NCBI GenBank assembly: GCA_963995505.1
Contig: OZ023181.1
Coordinates: 5,307,487-5,371,486, forward strand
Origin: Hypericum androsaemum
Lineage: Eukaryota > Streptophyta > Magnoliopsida > Malpighiales > Hypericaceae
Length of the DNA: 64,000 nucleotides
Reading direction: 5' to 3'
The notes beneath the pieces are model-generated. The model ran no database searches. It worked only from the letters and a program-made list of their open reading frames with translations, and was not told the origin of the DNA. Below, piece after piece: positions 1 to 9,462 of this stretch. Made by a program: the position numbers and the translations under genes. The stretch's first letter is position 1. The number at the start of each line of letters is the position of its first letter.

Positions 1-261
1 CCAGATCTTGAAGACCCAATGGTTGTAAGGCTTATTCCAGATGAAAGATTAGCGAGGGATAGAGGACAGCCACGTAAGCACATTCAAAATGAAATGGATA
101 CGGTGTCTCTCGTTCGTTGTACACTCTGTAAAGCAAGGGGTCACACAAAAGCTAATTGTACTAATATAAGAGCGGTTGCAGCGGCTGCAGTGGCTAGAGC
201 AGCTAAAATGGCTGCTGCATCAGGAGGGGCTTGTGCCAGTAGACGCCGCCGTGGACGTTGA
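1..261 (+). CDS. MULE transposase C-terminal zinc-knuckle fragment, cut by window edge
   Basis: The frame is open from base 1 to the stop at 259-261. It carries a CCHC knuckle, CTLCKARGHTKANC, with C-x2-C-x4-H-x4-C spacing, followed by an Ala-rich stretch and a basic Arg/Gly tail. This arrangement is common at the C-terminus of plant MuDR-type transposases, where the knuckle follows the SWIM finger and may help nucleic-acid binding. The catalytic part would lie left of the window. A retroviral-type Gag knuckle is possible but less likely, since no protease frame follows. The family call rests on the knuckle and tail only. Confidence 0.5.
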   Translation, partial: PDLEDPMVVRLIPDERLARDRGQPRKHIQNEMDTVSLVRCTLCKARGHTKANCTNIRAVAAAAVARAAKMAAASGGACASRRRRGR

Positions 262-1345
262 ATTGTTAAAATTTTAGAACTGGAAGGAGAGTACTTTGTA
301 ATATTGTGTGAAACTCGATGTTGGTTGTGTTTTGTATTATGTGTTCAACTATTATATACTTTGTGTGTGCTTAAAATATTGTTTAATTTTACTCCATTTT
401 AGCAGAATAATGACGCATTACACTCCCGACAACGATTCATGATGATGGGTCGTAACTAGTTTTTAGAAGACGAGTTTAATTATCCAATGGACCCGTTGAT
501 GATCAACACACGTGTTGTAGCTAGAACAATGGTGAATGAATAGGTTACTCTCGGAGGCGTAGGCACTTGGTCTGAAGGTTATTAGAGCAAAATCCATTAA
601 CATGCCACGCTTTGATGCTGAATCTTTGCAGAGAGCTCTTTTTTGAATAAGGAAAGAACATAACCGCATTCAACAGCGTATCAACACATATTGGTGGAAA
701 CAAAGTACTAAAGATATGATTCAAGTTGGTGAACATCAGGAAGCACGACAATGGATATATATGCTACAACATGGTACATCAGATTACGAAAACGAATTTG
801 AATCAGATATTGAAATGTCAAATGAAGACAATTAAGACATGTACTTTCTACTCCTCATCTGACATGTACTCGTCAGACATGTATGCCTGATTATTTAAAA
901 AAATTTCCTTATGCATGTCTGATAGCTCCTTACCTAACGTTGTCACTTGCTTCCTTGCCAAATCTAACATATGATATCGATTTCGTCACAACATCATTCG
1001 GTTATTCTCTTGACGGATCATTATGAGTGCTAATTCAAATGATTCGACATTGCTTTGTTCCACATCCAACGACCTCCTTTTCAAAACAGGTGCGTCCAGC
1101 ATTCGTAGCCTTGCAACAAGCGCTTCAGACTCGGCTGCTCGAAATACCCACTCTCATCGCAAGCCAGCAAAATACACTCTTCTATCTTTACGACGTTTAC
1201 GCCTATAATCATCATTGAAATCTAGAAGTATCCACCTCTCTTCGTCCCCGTGGTTCATTTCAAAAAAAATTCTCTTTGGATTGCAGATAATAACTCCACG
1301 TACAACTTCTTATTTAAAGCCATAATGCACGTCGTTGTTGCCGCA
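262..1345. other. No identified gene; one short open stretch
   Basis: Mostly AT-rich sequence without a recognisable gene. From about 648 to 834 (+) a frame without stops encodes a Gln/Glu-rich stretch ending in an acidic tail just before a TAA. It looks like the last exon of an unidentified protein, possibly of transposon origin. Related motifs around gacatgta recur at 838-890. Confidence 0.3.
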
Positions 1346-1474
1346 TTGGTCATTGTGTTGTCATGTTAGTTGTGTCTTTATTAGTCACTGGTGTACTATT
1401 CAGACGAGACCACTAACGGGCGTTGGTCATTGTGCTGTCATGTTAGTTGTGGAAGTATTAGTCACAGGTGTATT
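1346..1474. repeat. Two-copy direct repeat, about 80 bp period
   Basis: The segment beginning ttggtcattgtg near 1346 recurs near 1426 with a few substitutions; both copies run through tagtcac(t/a)ggtgta. It is a local tandem duplication in non-coding sequence. Confidence 0.6.
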
Positions 1475-1587
1475 GTAATTTTCTTGTATATTGTGAAAAC
1501 AAGATAAGAATCAACTTTTTTAATTTTATTCAGATAACCTTACCCTAAAATCCTAATACACAACCATATCCCGTTCGTAATTTTTTC

Positions 1588-2241
1588 AGGTGTACTACAA
1601 TAAGGAGGAGTGGCAAAAAGCACATTTCGCAGGACGACGAAGATCTTGAGCATTGGCTTACTGAAAATTGAGATTCTGATGAAGATTCCCAAGAACAAAC
1701 TCGTCGAGCACCATATCCTTATCATCCTTCTCCTCCTCCAACACCATATCCTGAGGGGCGTGGTGTCGATTTGAAGGCACTTTATGGTGCAAAGGCCTTT
1801 GAGATATACCAACAACAAAAAAGGTCAGAGCTACAGAAAAAGGAAGCTGAAGCTAAATTAGCCCGCTGATTAAAAGCCTTCCTAGCTGAAGCAGACGTCA
1901 AAGCCAAAGACATTTTCAACAATGAGCCGTGGACGTCAGCTATTGAATTTGTTCTAAATCACGGTAATTTTTTGTTACTTATATTCTTTTCTTACAATAT
2001 AATGTATTTAATATTTTAATTTATTAGGTTTGATGTATGGAGCTAATGTTGATAGAGTATCTATTGAGGATGTCAAAAAAATATCTGACAACATCACAAC
2101 TTCACAGGTAACATTTGTACATATATTAAAAATGTCTAATTTGCAAATAATGTTATTGTTAATGTTTTAACTTCTAGATAGTTCTGTACGTGAAAAAGAA
2201 GGAACACGTACACGACGATAGTTTCCAAACAAATTTTCAGG
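1588..2241 (+). pseudogene. Unidentified multi-exon gene remnant
   Basis: Three exon-like blocks can be read on the plus strand. Block one (about 1600-1965) encodes an acidic and Pro/Tyr-rich segment followed by a Lys/Glu-rich helix-like segment; it is broken by TGA stops near 1669 and 1867. It ends at a GTAATT donor. Block two (about 2028-2108) is flanked by an AG acceptor and a GTAACA donor. Block three (about 2177-2240) ends at a GTATTA donor. The exon-intron texture suggests a former host gene or a transposon-encoded protein. I do not recognise the family. The internal stops make a functional product unlikely. Confidence 0.35.
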
Positions 2242-2894
2242 TATTATCTTATTATAATAAAGAAGATTCTCTTTTTTGATCCGACACGGTAGAAATGTCT
2301 AAACTACCCGTTCAATTAATCAAATTCCATCAGCCAGAGATCTAAATCGACCTAACCTCCGGCCTCTTAACCTCCCCCCTGGGAACCGTCACCGCCCCGT
2401 CGTCCATCGCGGCCCTAATCCCGTCCATCCTCGATGACGTTTCGCTTTCTCTTTCGTTGTTTGGGGTTTTTCTGGTAATTTACTCGGCGATAGTTAGCTT
2501 TTTTTTTTGTTCGATGGTTTACTTGGATTGGTAAACAGGTTAGAGGTGGAGGGGTTATTTAAGTTGCGAAGGGAGGGTATTTCTGGAGAGTTCTTTGTAT
2601 TTTTTAATCGAGTGCAAAAACTGTATCTTTTTATTTTTTAGCATTTCAAAGCTCTTTCTTCTTTGTTTTCGAATTCATGCTAAAAGGTTCCAGAGATGTA
2701 TATTTATGAGTTTAGGCCCATATATAGGCCCGGGATCTAACCTTCTTTGTTAACGACCAGCACTTAGAACGAGTTGTTCTATCTTAATCAAAAAATTTTG
2801 AGTTTGAATTTTTTGAAACGTAGTATTGTTAAATGTTTTGTCACCTTTCAAAAATGCTAATAGACTCAAACTAACCTTTTCAGTTAAATCGTGA
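2242..2894. other. Unassigned stretch between two remnants
   Basis: A GC-richer block at about 2340-2480 can be read on the plus strand as a short coding-like segment ending at a GTAATT donor inside ttctggtaatttac. It could be a further gene fragment belonging to the Helitron described below. The rest is AT-rich and unassigned. Confidence 0.2.
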
Positions 2895-3523
2895 TACAGT
2901 TGGCCTGATCGAGAAGGGAAACAAGAACGGCGTTGTCGAGGAATGGGCGGATCCTGGCGGACATGAGGAGAACAAAAGGGGAGGAATCAGGGAGGAATAT
3001 TTCGGCGCGGCATAGGGGACCGTTGGCATGAGATCAAAGCTAGATGTCGATGCAGTCACGCAGAACGACGTCTTTCAATGGCAGATTGTAGAGGGAGAGA
3101 GGGATCATCTTGATAACGAAGTCATCAAGCCCGTAGGGGGAGTATACGTGGAAGCCGACGGCCCCATTGGGGAATAGTCAAATGGGAGGGGAGTTGAGTC
3201 CACGTTGAGAACGTGGTGGAGTAGGACGGCAGCTAAAAGTGTCGGCGCCGGCGCCACCATCGACAGATGAGGAGGATGAGGTAGCGGGAGAGGAGGCGAG
3301 AGTAGGTGACAAATAGGAAGGTCGCCGCCACAACGACAACCATAGCGATGAGCAGCGGGCTGAAGTCCACGCCCGAGATGGCGGCGTTGCTTGATGGCAG
3401 AGTAGAGTTACCGGCAGATGACGAGGACATTGTCGGCTTGGTTGTGGACGTGTGTCCTGCTGATGGAGATGGTGATGGGGCCCACGAGAGAGAAGGAGAA
3501 GGGAAGTGAGCTTCAACCATCAC
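2895..3523 (-). pseudogene. Broken ATL-type RING-H2 ubiquitin ligase gene
   Basis: Read on the minus strand from 3523, the product begins with a Ser/Pro/Thr-rich leader. A membrane segment with the ATL-type context FSPLLIAMVVVVAATFLF then appears about 50 residues in. After a frame change, GLDDFVIKMIPLSLYN matches the conserved ATL (GLD) block that precedes the RING. What follows keeps only the second half of the RING-H2 finger (DCID, SHANGPLCRAEI), with in-frame stops where family members have Trp and Arg. The first zinc ligands are missing, so a central piece has been deleted. ATL proteins are membrane-anchored E3 ligases; this copy cannot form the finger. It is intron-less, as is usual in the family, and lies just upstream of Helitron sequence. 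Confidence 0.75.
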
Positions 3524-3563
3524 ATATATATTTTTTCGTTTTTCTCCTATTTAAATCGATGTA

Positions 3564-3900
3564 GTGATACTCAGTGAGAATTTCGCGGGTAAAGAGAGTT
3601 TCATCCATAGGATGCCATTGAACCCACCAGAGAATCTTGGGATGTTGTATAAGATGTTACGCAAGCAGTTTCCTGTACATATGTGTTTTGCATTCACGGT
3701 CAACAAAGCACAAGGACAAACAATTGAAAATAATGTATTTATCTGTCTGAGCATGTCTTCAGTCATTGGTAGTTGTACGTTGCCCTTTTAAGAGGTGTTT
3801 CAAAAGAACTCTGAGGTGTTAGTAAATAGAAGTGATATTGCTGATAAATTTGGAACGTTTACAAAAAATATCGTGTACAAAGAAGTTCTAATGGCATCGT
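3564..3900 (+). pseudogene. Helitron RepHel helicase C-terminal fragment
   Basis: The frame contains FPVHMCFAFTVNKAQGQTI, which matches the late helicase motif of Pif1-type helicases encoded by Helitrons. It is followed by a poorly conserved stretch and then residues resembling the NTKVLV tail after a stop at 3790. The Rep domain and the earlier helicase motifs are absent. Orientation fits a plus-strand Helitron whose 3' end lies at about 4038. The fragment cannot encode an active enzyme. Confidence 0.7.
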
Positions 3901-4008
3901 AGGAATTCGAAAAAGAAAATAATGTAATTAAATATGTAAGAGAGCATACATGCAGCTTAAAAAAGAAAATTAATAAACGATATGTTTTGCAAATTTTGAA
4001 ACAGAATG

Positions 4009-4038
4009 GCACTCGCATCGCGCTTGCATCTTTACTAG
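4009..4038 (+). mobile_element. Helitron 3' terminus (degenerate hairpin plus CTAG)
   Basis: The sequence has a short stem, cgc-atc-gcg, about ten bases before tttactag. The CTAG at 4035-4038 is followed by T. Helitrons end in a GC-rich hairpin about 10-12 nt before CTRR and insert between A and T, and no terminal inverted repeat or target duplication is expected. The position, 3' of the helicase fragment and on the same strand, supports the call. The 5' end (a TC dinucleotide) could not be placed. Confidence 0.6.
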
Positions 4039-4676
4039 TTTGAATAGTATTGATTGTTTCTTAGTTTTTTTTATCATTATGAGAGACTTGATATCTTTAA
4101 ATTTTTTAAGGACCCTATTGATGAAATCACAGGTAATTTACATGACACTGAACTGACCATATGTGCTGGATGTGGATTGCTAATAAAAGATATAAGCATG
4201 TATTGTCATTACTCAATGCTAGTAAATTATTTTAGTATAACCACTGACTTACTTTATTGTTTTCTTCAAAGATTTACGTTTCGTATCAAAGGAACAATAT
4301 ACATTTCAGTGTTAATCAGCAGAACGTGAAAAGAGTGTTCAAGACAATAAATCAAATATGTCCTTACAGGGATTTCTGATTAACTTCAATATGAAATTGT
4401 TCAAGAAACATGAAGACATTTCTTAGTTATCTATTATTTGAGATTATTGTCATGTATGTGTTGTGTTGCACTTCTTAATTTTGTTATGTCGTTTGTCCTT
4501 ATTATTCACGAGTTTACTATTTGGCCGAGATAACGATCTAGAAAGATTCGTCATAAAGAATAGGTATAAAGTTTGCAAACCAAAAAATCGAAACCCAAAA
4601 CATCAACAATAACTTGAAGTGAAGACAATCATAAAAACATATATAATGTCCAGTACACAAGAATCAGAAGAAGAAA
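4039..4676. other. Unassigned; possible degenerate coding stretch
   Basis: From 4054 to about 4330 (+) an open stretch includes TICAGCGLLIKDI, a Cys-x2-Cys pattern. It could belong to a replication-protein-A-like segment of an older Helitron, but the similarity is too weak to name it. The remainder shows nothing recognisable. Confidence 0.2.
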
Positions 4677-5690
4677 CTATTTCTTTTTCCTTCCCCTTCC
4701 CAGGCACATGAATGTGACATCCAGTAAAATATCGCATACCAGCCACTTTAGCCTCCCGATTAGGCTCATGTCACAACAGAGGTATTTCTTATTGCTCCTC
4801 ATCGGTCGGATCGTCAAATGAAGAGTCATCACTTGCATGAGTAGAAGGAGCACGTGGCAATGTCCTATTAACAAAATTAAAAGCAACAACATTATGTTAT
4901 TAACACAATAATATCATACAATTAATTTAAAATTTAGAAATTAACTTCATAATTAACACCAAAAAAAAGAAAGAGACCGAACCTCTGAGTAGGCAGGGTA
5001 AACAGTTGGGATGCTTGGGTCCCAAATTGAGCTAAACCAAAATTCGACTGCGTGTTGACCCTCGGAGATCAAGTTTGGGCAAAACCGATCCACGACTGCG
5101 TGTGGAATGTCTGGGAACCGCTGTCGAGGTTGCCAAAAGTAGTCTGCTGGAATAACAGATAAGTAGCAGAGGGGGGAATGCCAAAACCCGACTAATGGCT
5201 GGGTAAGCCGAAACTCGGCTGGTGGTAGCGCTGTTGGGACCCGGAGGGAGTCTATCCATAAGACATCTGCTGAGGAGACATATATGTCACTGTACCGTCT
5301 CCAAAGAGACCACTCCTATTAACAAAATAATAAAATCCCACAAAATTATGTAATTAATACAATAATATAATAAAATTAATTGAAAATTTAGTAATTAGCT
5401 TCAAAATTAACAGCAAAACATAACAAACCAATACCTCTGCCTAGGGGGAGTAAACAGCTGCGAAGGCTAGGAAGCGGAGCCAGGGATGCCAAAATCTTTG
5501 TACTGGGGGAACGGATGAGAAGTCGAGGTATCCATTCCGAGAGACGTCGATGTGTGTGCTAGAATCTACGACCTCGACTGATAATCTTACTAGACCATAG
5601 GCTTCACTTGATAACCATGTACCAGCTCAGCCTGGGGTATTGGTTTCCACTTGCTATTTTTTGATCAACCCCATGCTCCGCAACCTCGAA
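4677..5690 (-). pseudogene. Unidentified minus-strand gene remnant with duplicated exon
   Basis: Read on the minus strand, exon-like blocks encode low-complexity Ser/Gln/Gly/Phe/Pro-rich protein. Two of them end in almost the same peptide (SQLFTPPRQR and SQLFTLPTQR) and are each followed by similar AT-rich intron sequence. The first block begins with Arg/Gly-rich residues. The last block ends in an acidic segment, DDPTDEEQ. Several stops interrupt the frame. Such tails occur on plant transposon proteins, but I cannot name the family. The remnant abuts the truncated 3' side of the copia element at 5691. Confidence 0.35.
4885..5485 (-). repeat. Intron-plus-exon direct duplication
   Basis: The segment at about 4890-5045 and the one at about 5340-5485 align over intron and adjoining exon. 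Both contain the run from acaataata through aattaa(t/c)tt(c)a into the exon coding SQLFT. The spacing is about 450 bp, indicating tandem duplication of one intron-exon unit. Confidence 0.6.
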
Positions 5691-6361
5691 CTACTTTTCT
5701 GCTGGAACTTCTTTCCTCAAACCAATGCTACGTGCCATAGCATACAAAGGGCAACCTTTTGTTCCACCAAGTAGAACCCTCGACATGTCACAAACTCTAC
5801 CGTTCAACCTTGAGTGAGATACCTGATTCACCCGTGGTGCTACCAACGGCTTCGCATTCCCCATGCAAAACCTACCCAACACCTTTGACGTGCACGTCTC
5901 TTTAGACAACCATAGCGGGAACTTGCTAACTTTGTCTCCGCGAATCCCAACTCCACTCAAACCATTCATGTCAAGCTTTCGCTCCATCACACAAGAGCGT
6001 TCCCCCTTCCATCGGAACACAACGAGGTAACTCCACCTATAACCGTATTTCCCACTAACCTGTAGGTGTTCCTAGCATCTCTTTCATCCTTCATCACTAC
6101 TATAACATCCTTCTCCATCTCCATTACCCCGCCTATAAACTTATAGTTGTACCCACTATAATCCAAGGCTCCTAATGAGATCAAATTTCTCTCCAACTTC
6201 GGAACATGCCTAACCCCACACAATTTTCTCTCAACACCATCCCACATCTTGATCAGGATATCACCTATGCCAGCAATTCTACAAGTAGAACCATTACCCA
6301 TAGTCACCATACCTGAATCAACGAACTTGTATGTGTCGAACCACCCTCTCTTGGGCGTCAT
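5691..6361 (-). pseudogene. copia protease fused by deletion to late reverse transcriptase
   Basis: The first part (6361 to about 6020) matches the copia aspartic-protease and following region, with NGSTCRIAGIGDI and NLISLGALD. The catalytic Asp-Ser-Gly segment upstream is not in this frame. Near 6000 the sequence jumps to the late reverse transcriptase region, seen as KVLGRFCMGNAKP and, further on, degenerate blocks corresponding to the conserved AVGSLMYAM region. The missing part covers integrase and the YVDD catalytic segment. The frame then ends, and unrelated sequence begins. Confidence 0.75.
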
Positions 6362-6570
6362 GTGGAAAGCTTTGGACTTGATAGGACAGAAAGAACATCA
6401 CCATCCGACTCGTCCGAATATGAAGCCACATTCACGGAACCTGATTATTTTTTCTCGCGATCTCGAGTTCTTCTCGGACAATCCTTCTTCACGTGTCCTT
6501 TTTCTCTGCACTCGAAGTAATTTTTTTTGAACCTCATTGACCCCGACTTGGATCCCTTCCCATCTCTTTC

Positions 6571-7158
6571 TCATCCTCGACCATGGCTACCCTTCACAAC
6601 CAGCCCCACTGCTTGATCATCGTCGGTTTTCCTCCTTTGATGAAACCCTAGCAGAGCACTTGTGATATCTTCCAACACTAGGGACTCCTTCTCCCAAGTT
6701 AGAGTTGTAACCGAATTTTTGTAGGAGCCAGGTAAGGAATTCAGCAGCAACAATGCCTTGTCTTCTTCTTCGAACTTCACATAAACCTTTCTCAAGTCGC
6801 TCACATGTTGACTGAAACTATTAATGTGTTGGCTCAAATTCAATCCCTCCTTCATCTTGAGCCCGTACAATCTTTGCTTAAGATAAAACTTGTTCGACAA
6901 AGACTTAGACATATACCTTGCCTCCAATTTCTTTCATACCTCAGCTGGTGACTCATCATCCATGACGTGATACATCACATCGTCCGCCAAGCCCAAGTGA
7001 ATTATTGCCACCGCCTTGGCCCCCATCTCCTTCCATTCTTGCTCCTCCACCTTCTCGGGCTTCTTCTCCGAGAGCGCTATGACCATCCCTTAATGCACGA
7101 GGAGATCCTTGACACGCCTTTGCCATAACCCAAAATTTGATGAACCATCGAACTTCAT
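6571..7158 (-). pseudogene. copia gag remnant
   Basis: From the ATG at 7156-7158 the minus strand reads MKFDGSSNFGLW, the typical start of copia Gag, then the UBN2-type region with SLSNKFYLKQRLYGLKM and ALLLLNSLPGSYK. Two in-frame stops occur, near 7093 and 6936. No zinc knuckle remains in frame. The ATG itself straddles the junction with the solo LTR: its first base comes from the LTR end and its TG from the target duplication. Confidence 0.8.
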
Positions 7159-8633
7159 AATGTACGCAAAATTGCGAATAATTAAACGCACAAGCAAATA
7201 GTATAATGGTAAGTAAGGTTCTTAGAACTGAGGGTTGAACACTAAATCAAGGCAAATAATTATGTGAAGCAGGAAAATTAAAGTTTTATAACGTTGTGAA
7301 AGGTCGCAAGTAAATAAACGAGATCGAAAACGCAAATAAAAGATGAGTTATAAATCAATGGAGATAAACGAGCACGATACCCTTATGGACTACCCATCTA
7401 TGTCGAGACTATGGTTTTTATGAAGTTCTAACTAGTACTCGGAGTGTTCTAATGCATCTCCCTAACGCTTCCGCTCATTAGGATGACAAAACTAAGCTAG
7501 AATAGTTCATGATTACTAATCAATGCTTCCACTCATTAATTAGACCAAGAATTAAACTAAACTCAATTATGAAGTTAACTCCTATCGGGTTATCCCTTAG
7601 TATCAAGATTCCTCATTAATACCTTAAGACATGTCAATTGACTCTTCCGTTGATTCTAATGCCTTCCGGTCCATTATTATCAACTAAAATCATAATCTAA
7701 GTGATCAAGTTAGATTAAGCATTAAGATCATCAATTGACAACTACTACGAAAGATAATCAAACCATAGCTAACATAGACGAGTAATCACATAATTAGGGC
7801 ATCGCACTCGCAAGAGAACTACTCGCTAATCATGTTAACAAAGCACAAAAGATTAACGAAGAACATGATATCAATTAACATAAAAGATAGAGGAAGAGAA
7901 AGCTTAGTCGTGATGATCAAGCCTTGCCAACCCTTCTCCCCGTAGTTAATTGGAATCGTGACTTTTATTAAGCTCCAAGCTGTGCCCAGTTGCCGTAGTA
8001 CAAAAAACGTCCCAAACCGTATAGGCTATGGCATATATATAGCCAAAAGTTTTTCTCGAAATTGGGAAAACCTAGAGGAGGTTAAGCTAAATTGGAAGTC
8101 TTGTCGGTCAAGTAATAATATAAAATATTATAACTTAAGTCCTAAAGCCAAAACAGGAGGCTAAAAGTCGAATAATTCCTTAAGCGAATCCGAAATCACA
8201 ATTAAATAGGAAGCCCGACTAAAGCTGCCTTGGGCGAACTGGCGACCGCTAGTTGACTTGCGGCCGCCAGTTCGCGTCTTCGCAAATCTCTGTAACTCCC
8301 GACTAGCGGTCGCTAGTCCACTAGCGACGGGGAGCTCGACTAGCGATCGCTAGTCAACTGGCGACGGGGAGCTCGACTAGCGATCGCTAGTCAACTGACG
8401 ACGGGGATTCGCTAGCTCCCGCCTGCGTCGTTCTATCGTCCAACCCTTGATCCACGTGCCCACGAACCGCTCCAAATTCCTAACAAAATATATCACGAAC
8501 GGTAAAAGTCCACTCCATCATACGAAAGCATTAAAACAACCAAAAACTTAATAGAGTGAGAATAAAATAAATGGAACAACGACTTAAATATACAAACTAC
8601 TTAGCAAATAACTGAGCGTTTACACACTCATCA
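7158..8633 (-). mobile_element. Solo LTR (about 1.48 kb) inside the copia leader
   Basis: The 5-bp sequence cttca flanks the insert at 7153-7157 and 8634-8638. Read on the minus strand, the insert begins tgatgagtgtgtaaacgc and ends gcgtacatta, giving imperfect terminal inversions (TGATG and CATTA). There is no coding sequence. This fits a solo LTR left after recombination of a gypsy-type (possibly Athila/Tat-like) element. Within it, 8225-8410 holds a tandem array of about 47 bp containing the 14-bp palindrome ctagcgatcgctag. Confidence 0.65.
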
Positions 8634-8681
8634 CTTCACAAGAGCAAACTTCGGACCGTGATACGACATCCTCCAACCTTA

Positions 8682-8696
8682 GCTCTTGACACCAAT
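8682..8696 (-). promoter_or_regulatory. copia primer-binding site
   Basis: Reading the minus strand, the LTR end ...CCTAACA is followed by ATTGGTGTCAAGAGC. This is a variant of the TGGTATCAGAGC site complementary to initiator-Met tRNA that follows the 5' LTR in plant copia elements. Confidence 0.75.
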
Positions 8697-8994
8697 TGTT
8701 AGGTTTTCAGCAACCAAGAGAACAAAATACGCAAAGAACACTAACACAAGAGATTACGTGGTTCGGCCTAATGCCTACGTCCACGAGGAGAAAGGAGAAC
8801 TTTTATCGATGGATCCGAGTCAGAAAGCCATTACAAAACCTTACGTAACATGCATTTATATTGAGGCAAACCCTTGTACATCAAATAAGCTATCTAGGTC
8901 GAATTAGGAGTCTAAAATATAATCTAACTAGAAGTCCGAATAGAATAAAAAATAAGTCTCCTGTTTTCCTATTTCTCGCCACTCGTTCCCAACA
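8697..8994 (-). repeat. copia 5' LTR (298 bp)
   Basis: It runs from tgttagg to caaca on the plus strand, with TG...CA termini, and is adjacent to the primer site. The tract gtggttcggcctaatgccta, seen in many plant copia LTRs, lies near the primer-site end. No partner LTR remains. Confidence 0.75.
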
Positions 8995-9118
8995 GAACAT
9001 CCTGAAATTTTTAAAGCATTTTCACATTAGCCAAATTCCAAGTTCCAAGATGCAAGTGAAAGTCAACATTATGCATGGCTTTAACATAGAGTTACACTAC
9101 AGTAGTCTGTCTCCACAT

Positions 9119-9462
9119 TAGCTTTTCTTTGCTGCTTCCACCACTAGATCTTCACTACCTAATAAAATGCAAGGCAGAAAAGTTGAAGTGAAAGGAGCAA
9201 AAACAAGCTGGGAAGACCAAAATCAAGTTAATCCAGGACAGGAAGACGATGGCTCATCGTTCAAGTTCGCCCTCTTCCCGCGCTACGAAATCTAAACTAA
9301 TTGGTGAGAGAGCAACATGAAGCTGTGTTCTAACAGGAAACTACATTCTCTTTTGAAGCTTTTCTTTGCTGCTTCCACTACCTCTCCCCTGCTTGATGCA
9401 TACGTGAGGCAGGAGAGTTGAAGTGAAAGGACCAAAAAGAAGCTGAGGAGACAGACAAACCT
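9119..9462. repeat. Two-copy direct repeat of about 100 bp
   Basis: The segment starting gcttttctttgctgcttcc at 9120 recurs at 9358, and both continue through gttgaagtgaaagga into aagctg. The spacing is about 238 bp. Confidence 0.65.

Larger units (their letters stand above)
5691..8994 (-). mobile_element. Ty1/copia element, internally deleted, 3' end lost
   Basis: On the minus strand the order is a 5' LTR (8697-8994), a primer site (8682-8696), a leader interrupted by a solo LTR (7158-8633), gag, then protease joined directly to the end of reverse transcriptase. Integrase and most of reverse transcriptase are missing. No second LTR copy is visible left of 5691, so the 3' end has been lost. 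The element is dead and carries several stops. Confidence 0.85.

Noticed and set aside
4054..4330. Replication protein A-like segment of a Helitron
   Set aside because: A single Cys-x2-Cys pattern without the OB-fold motifs does not support the name.
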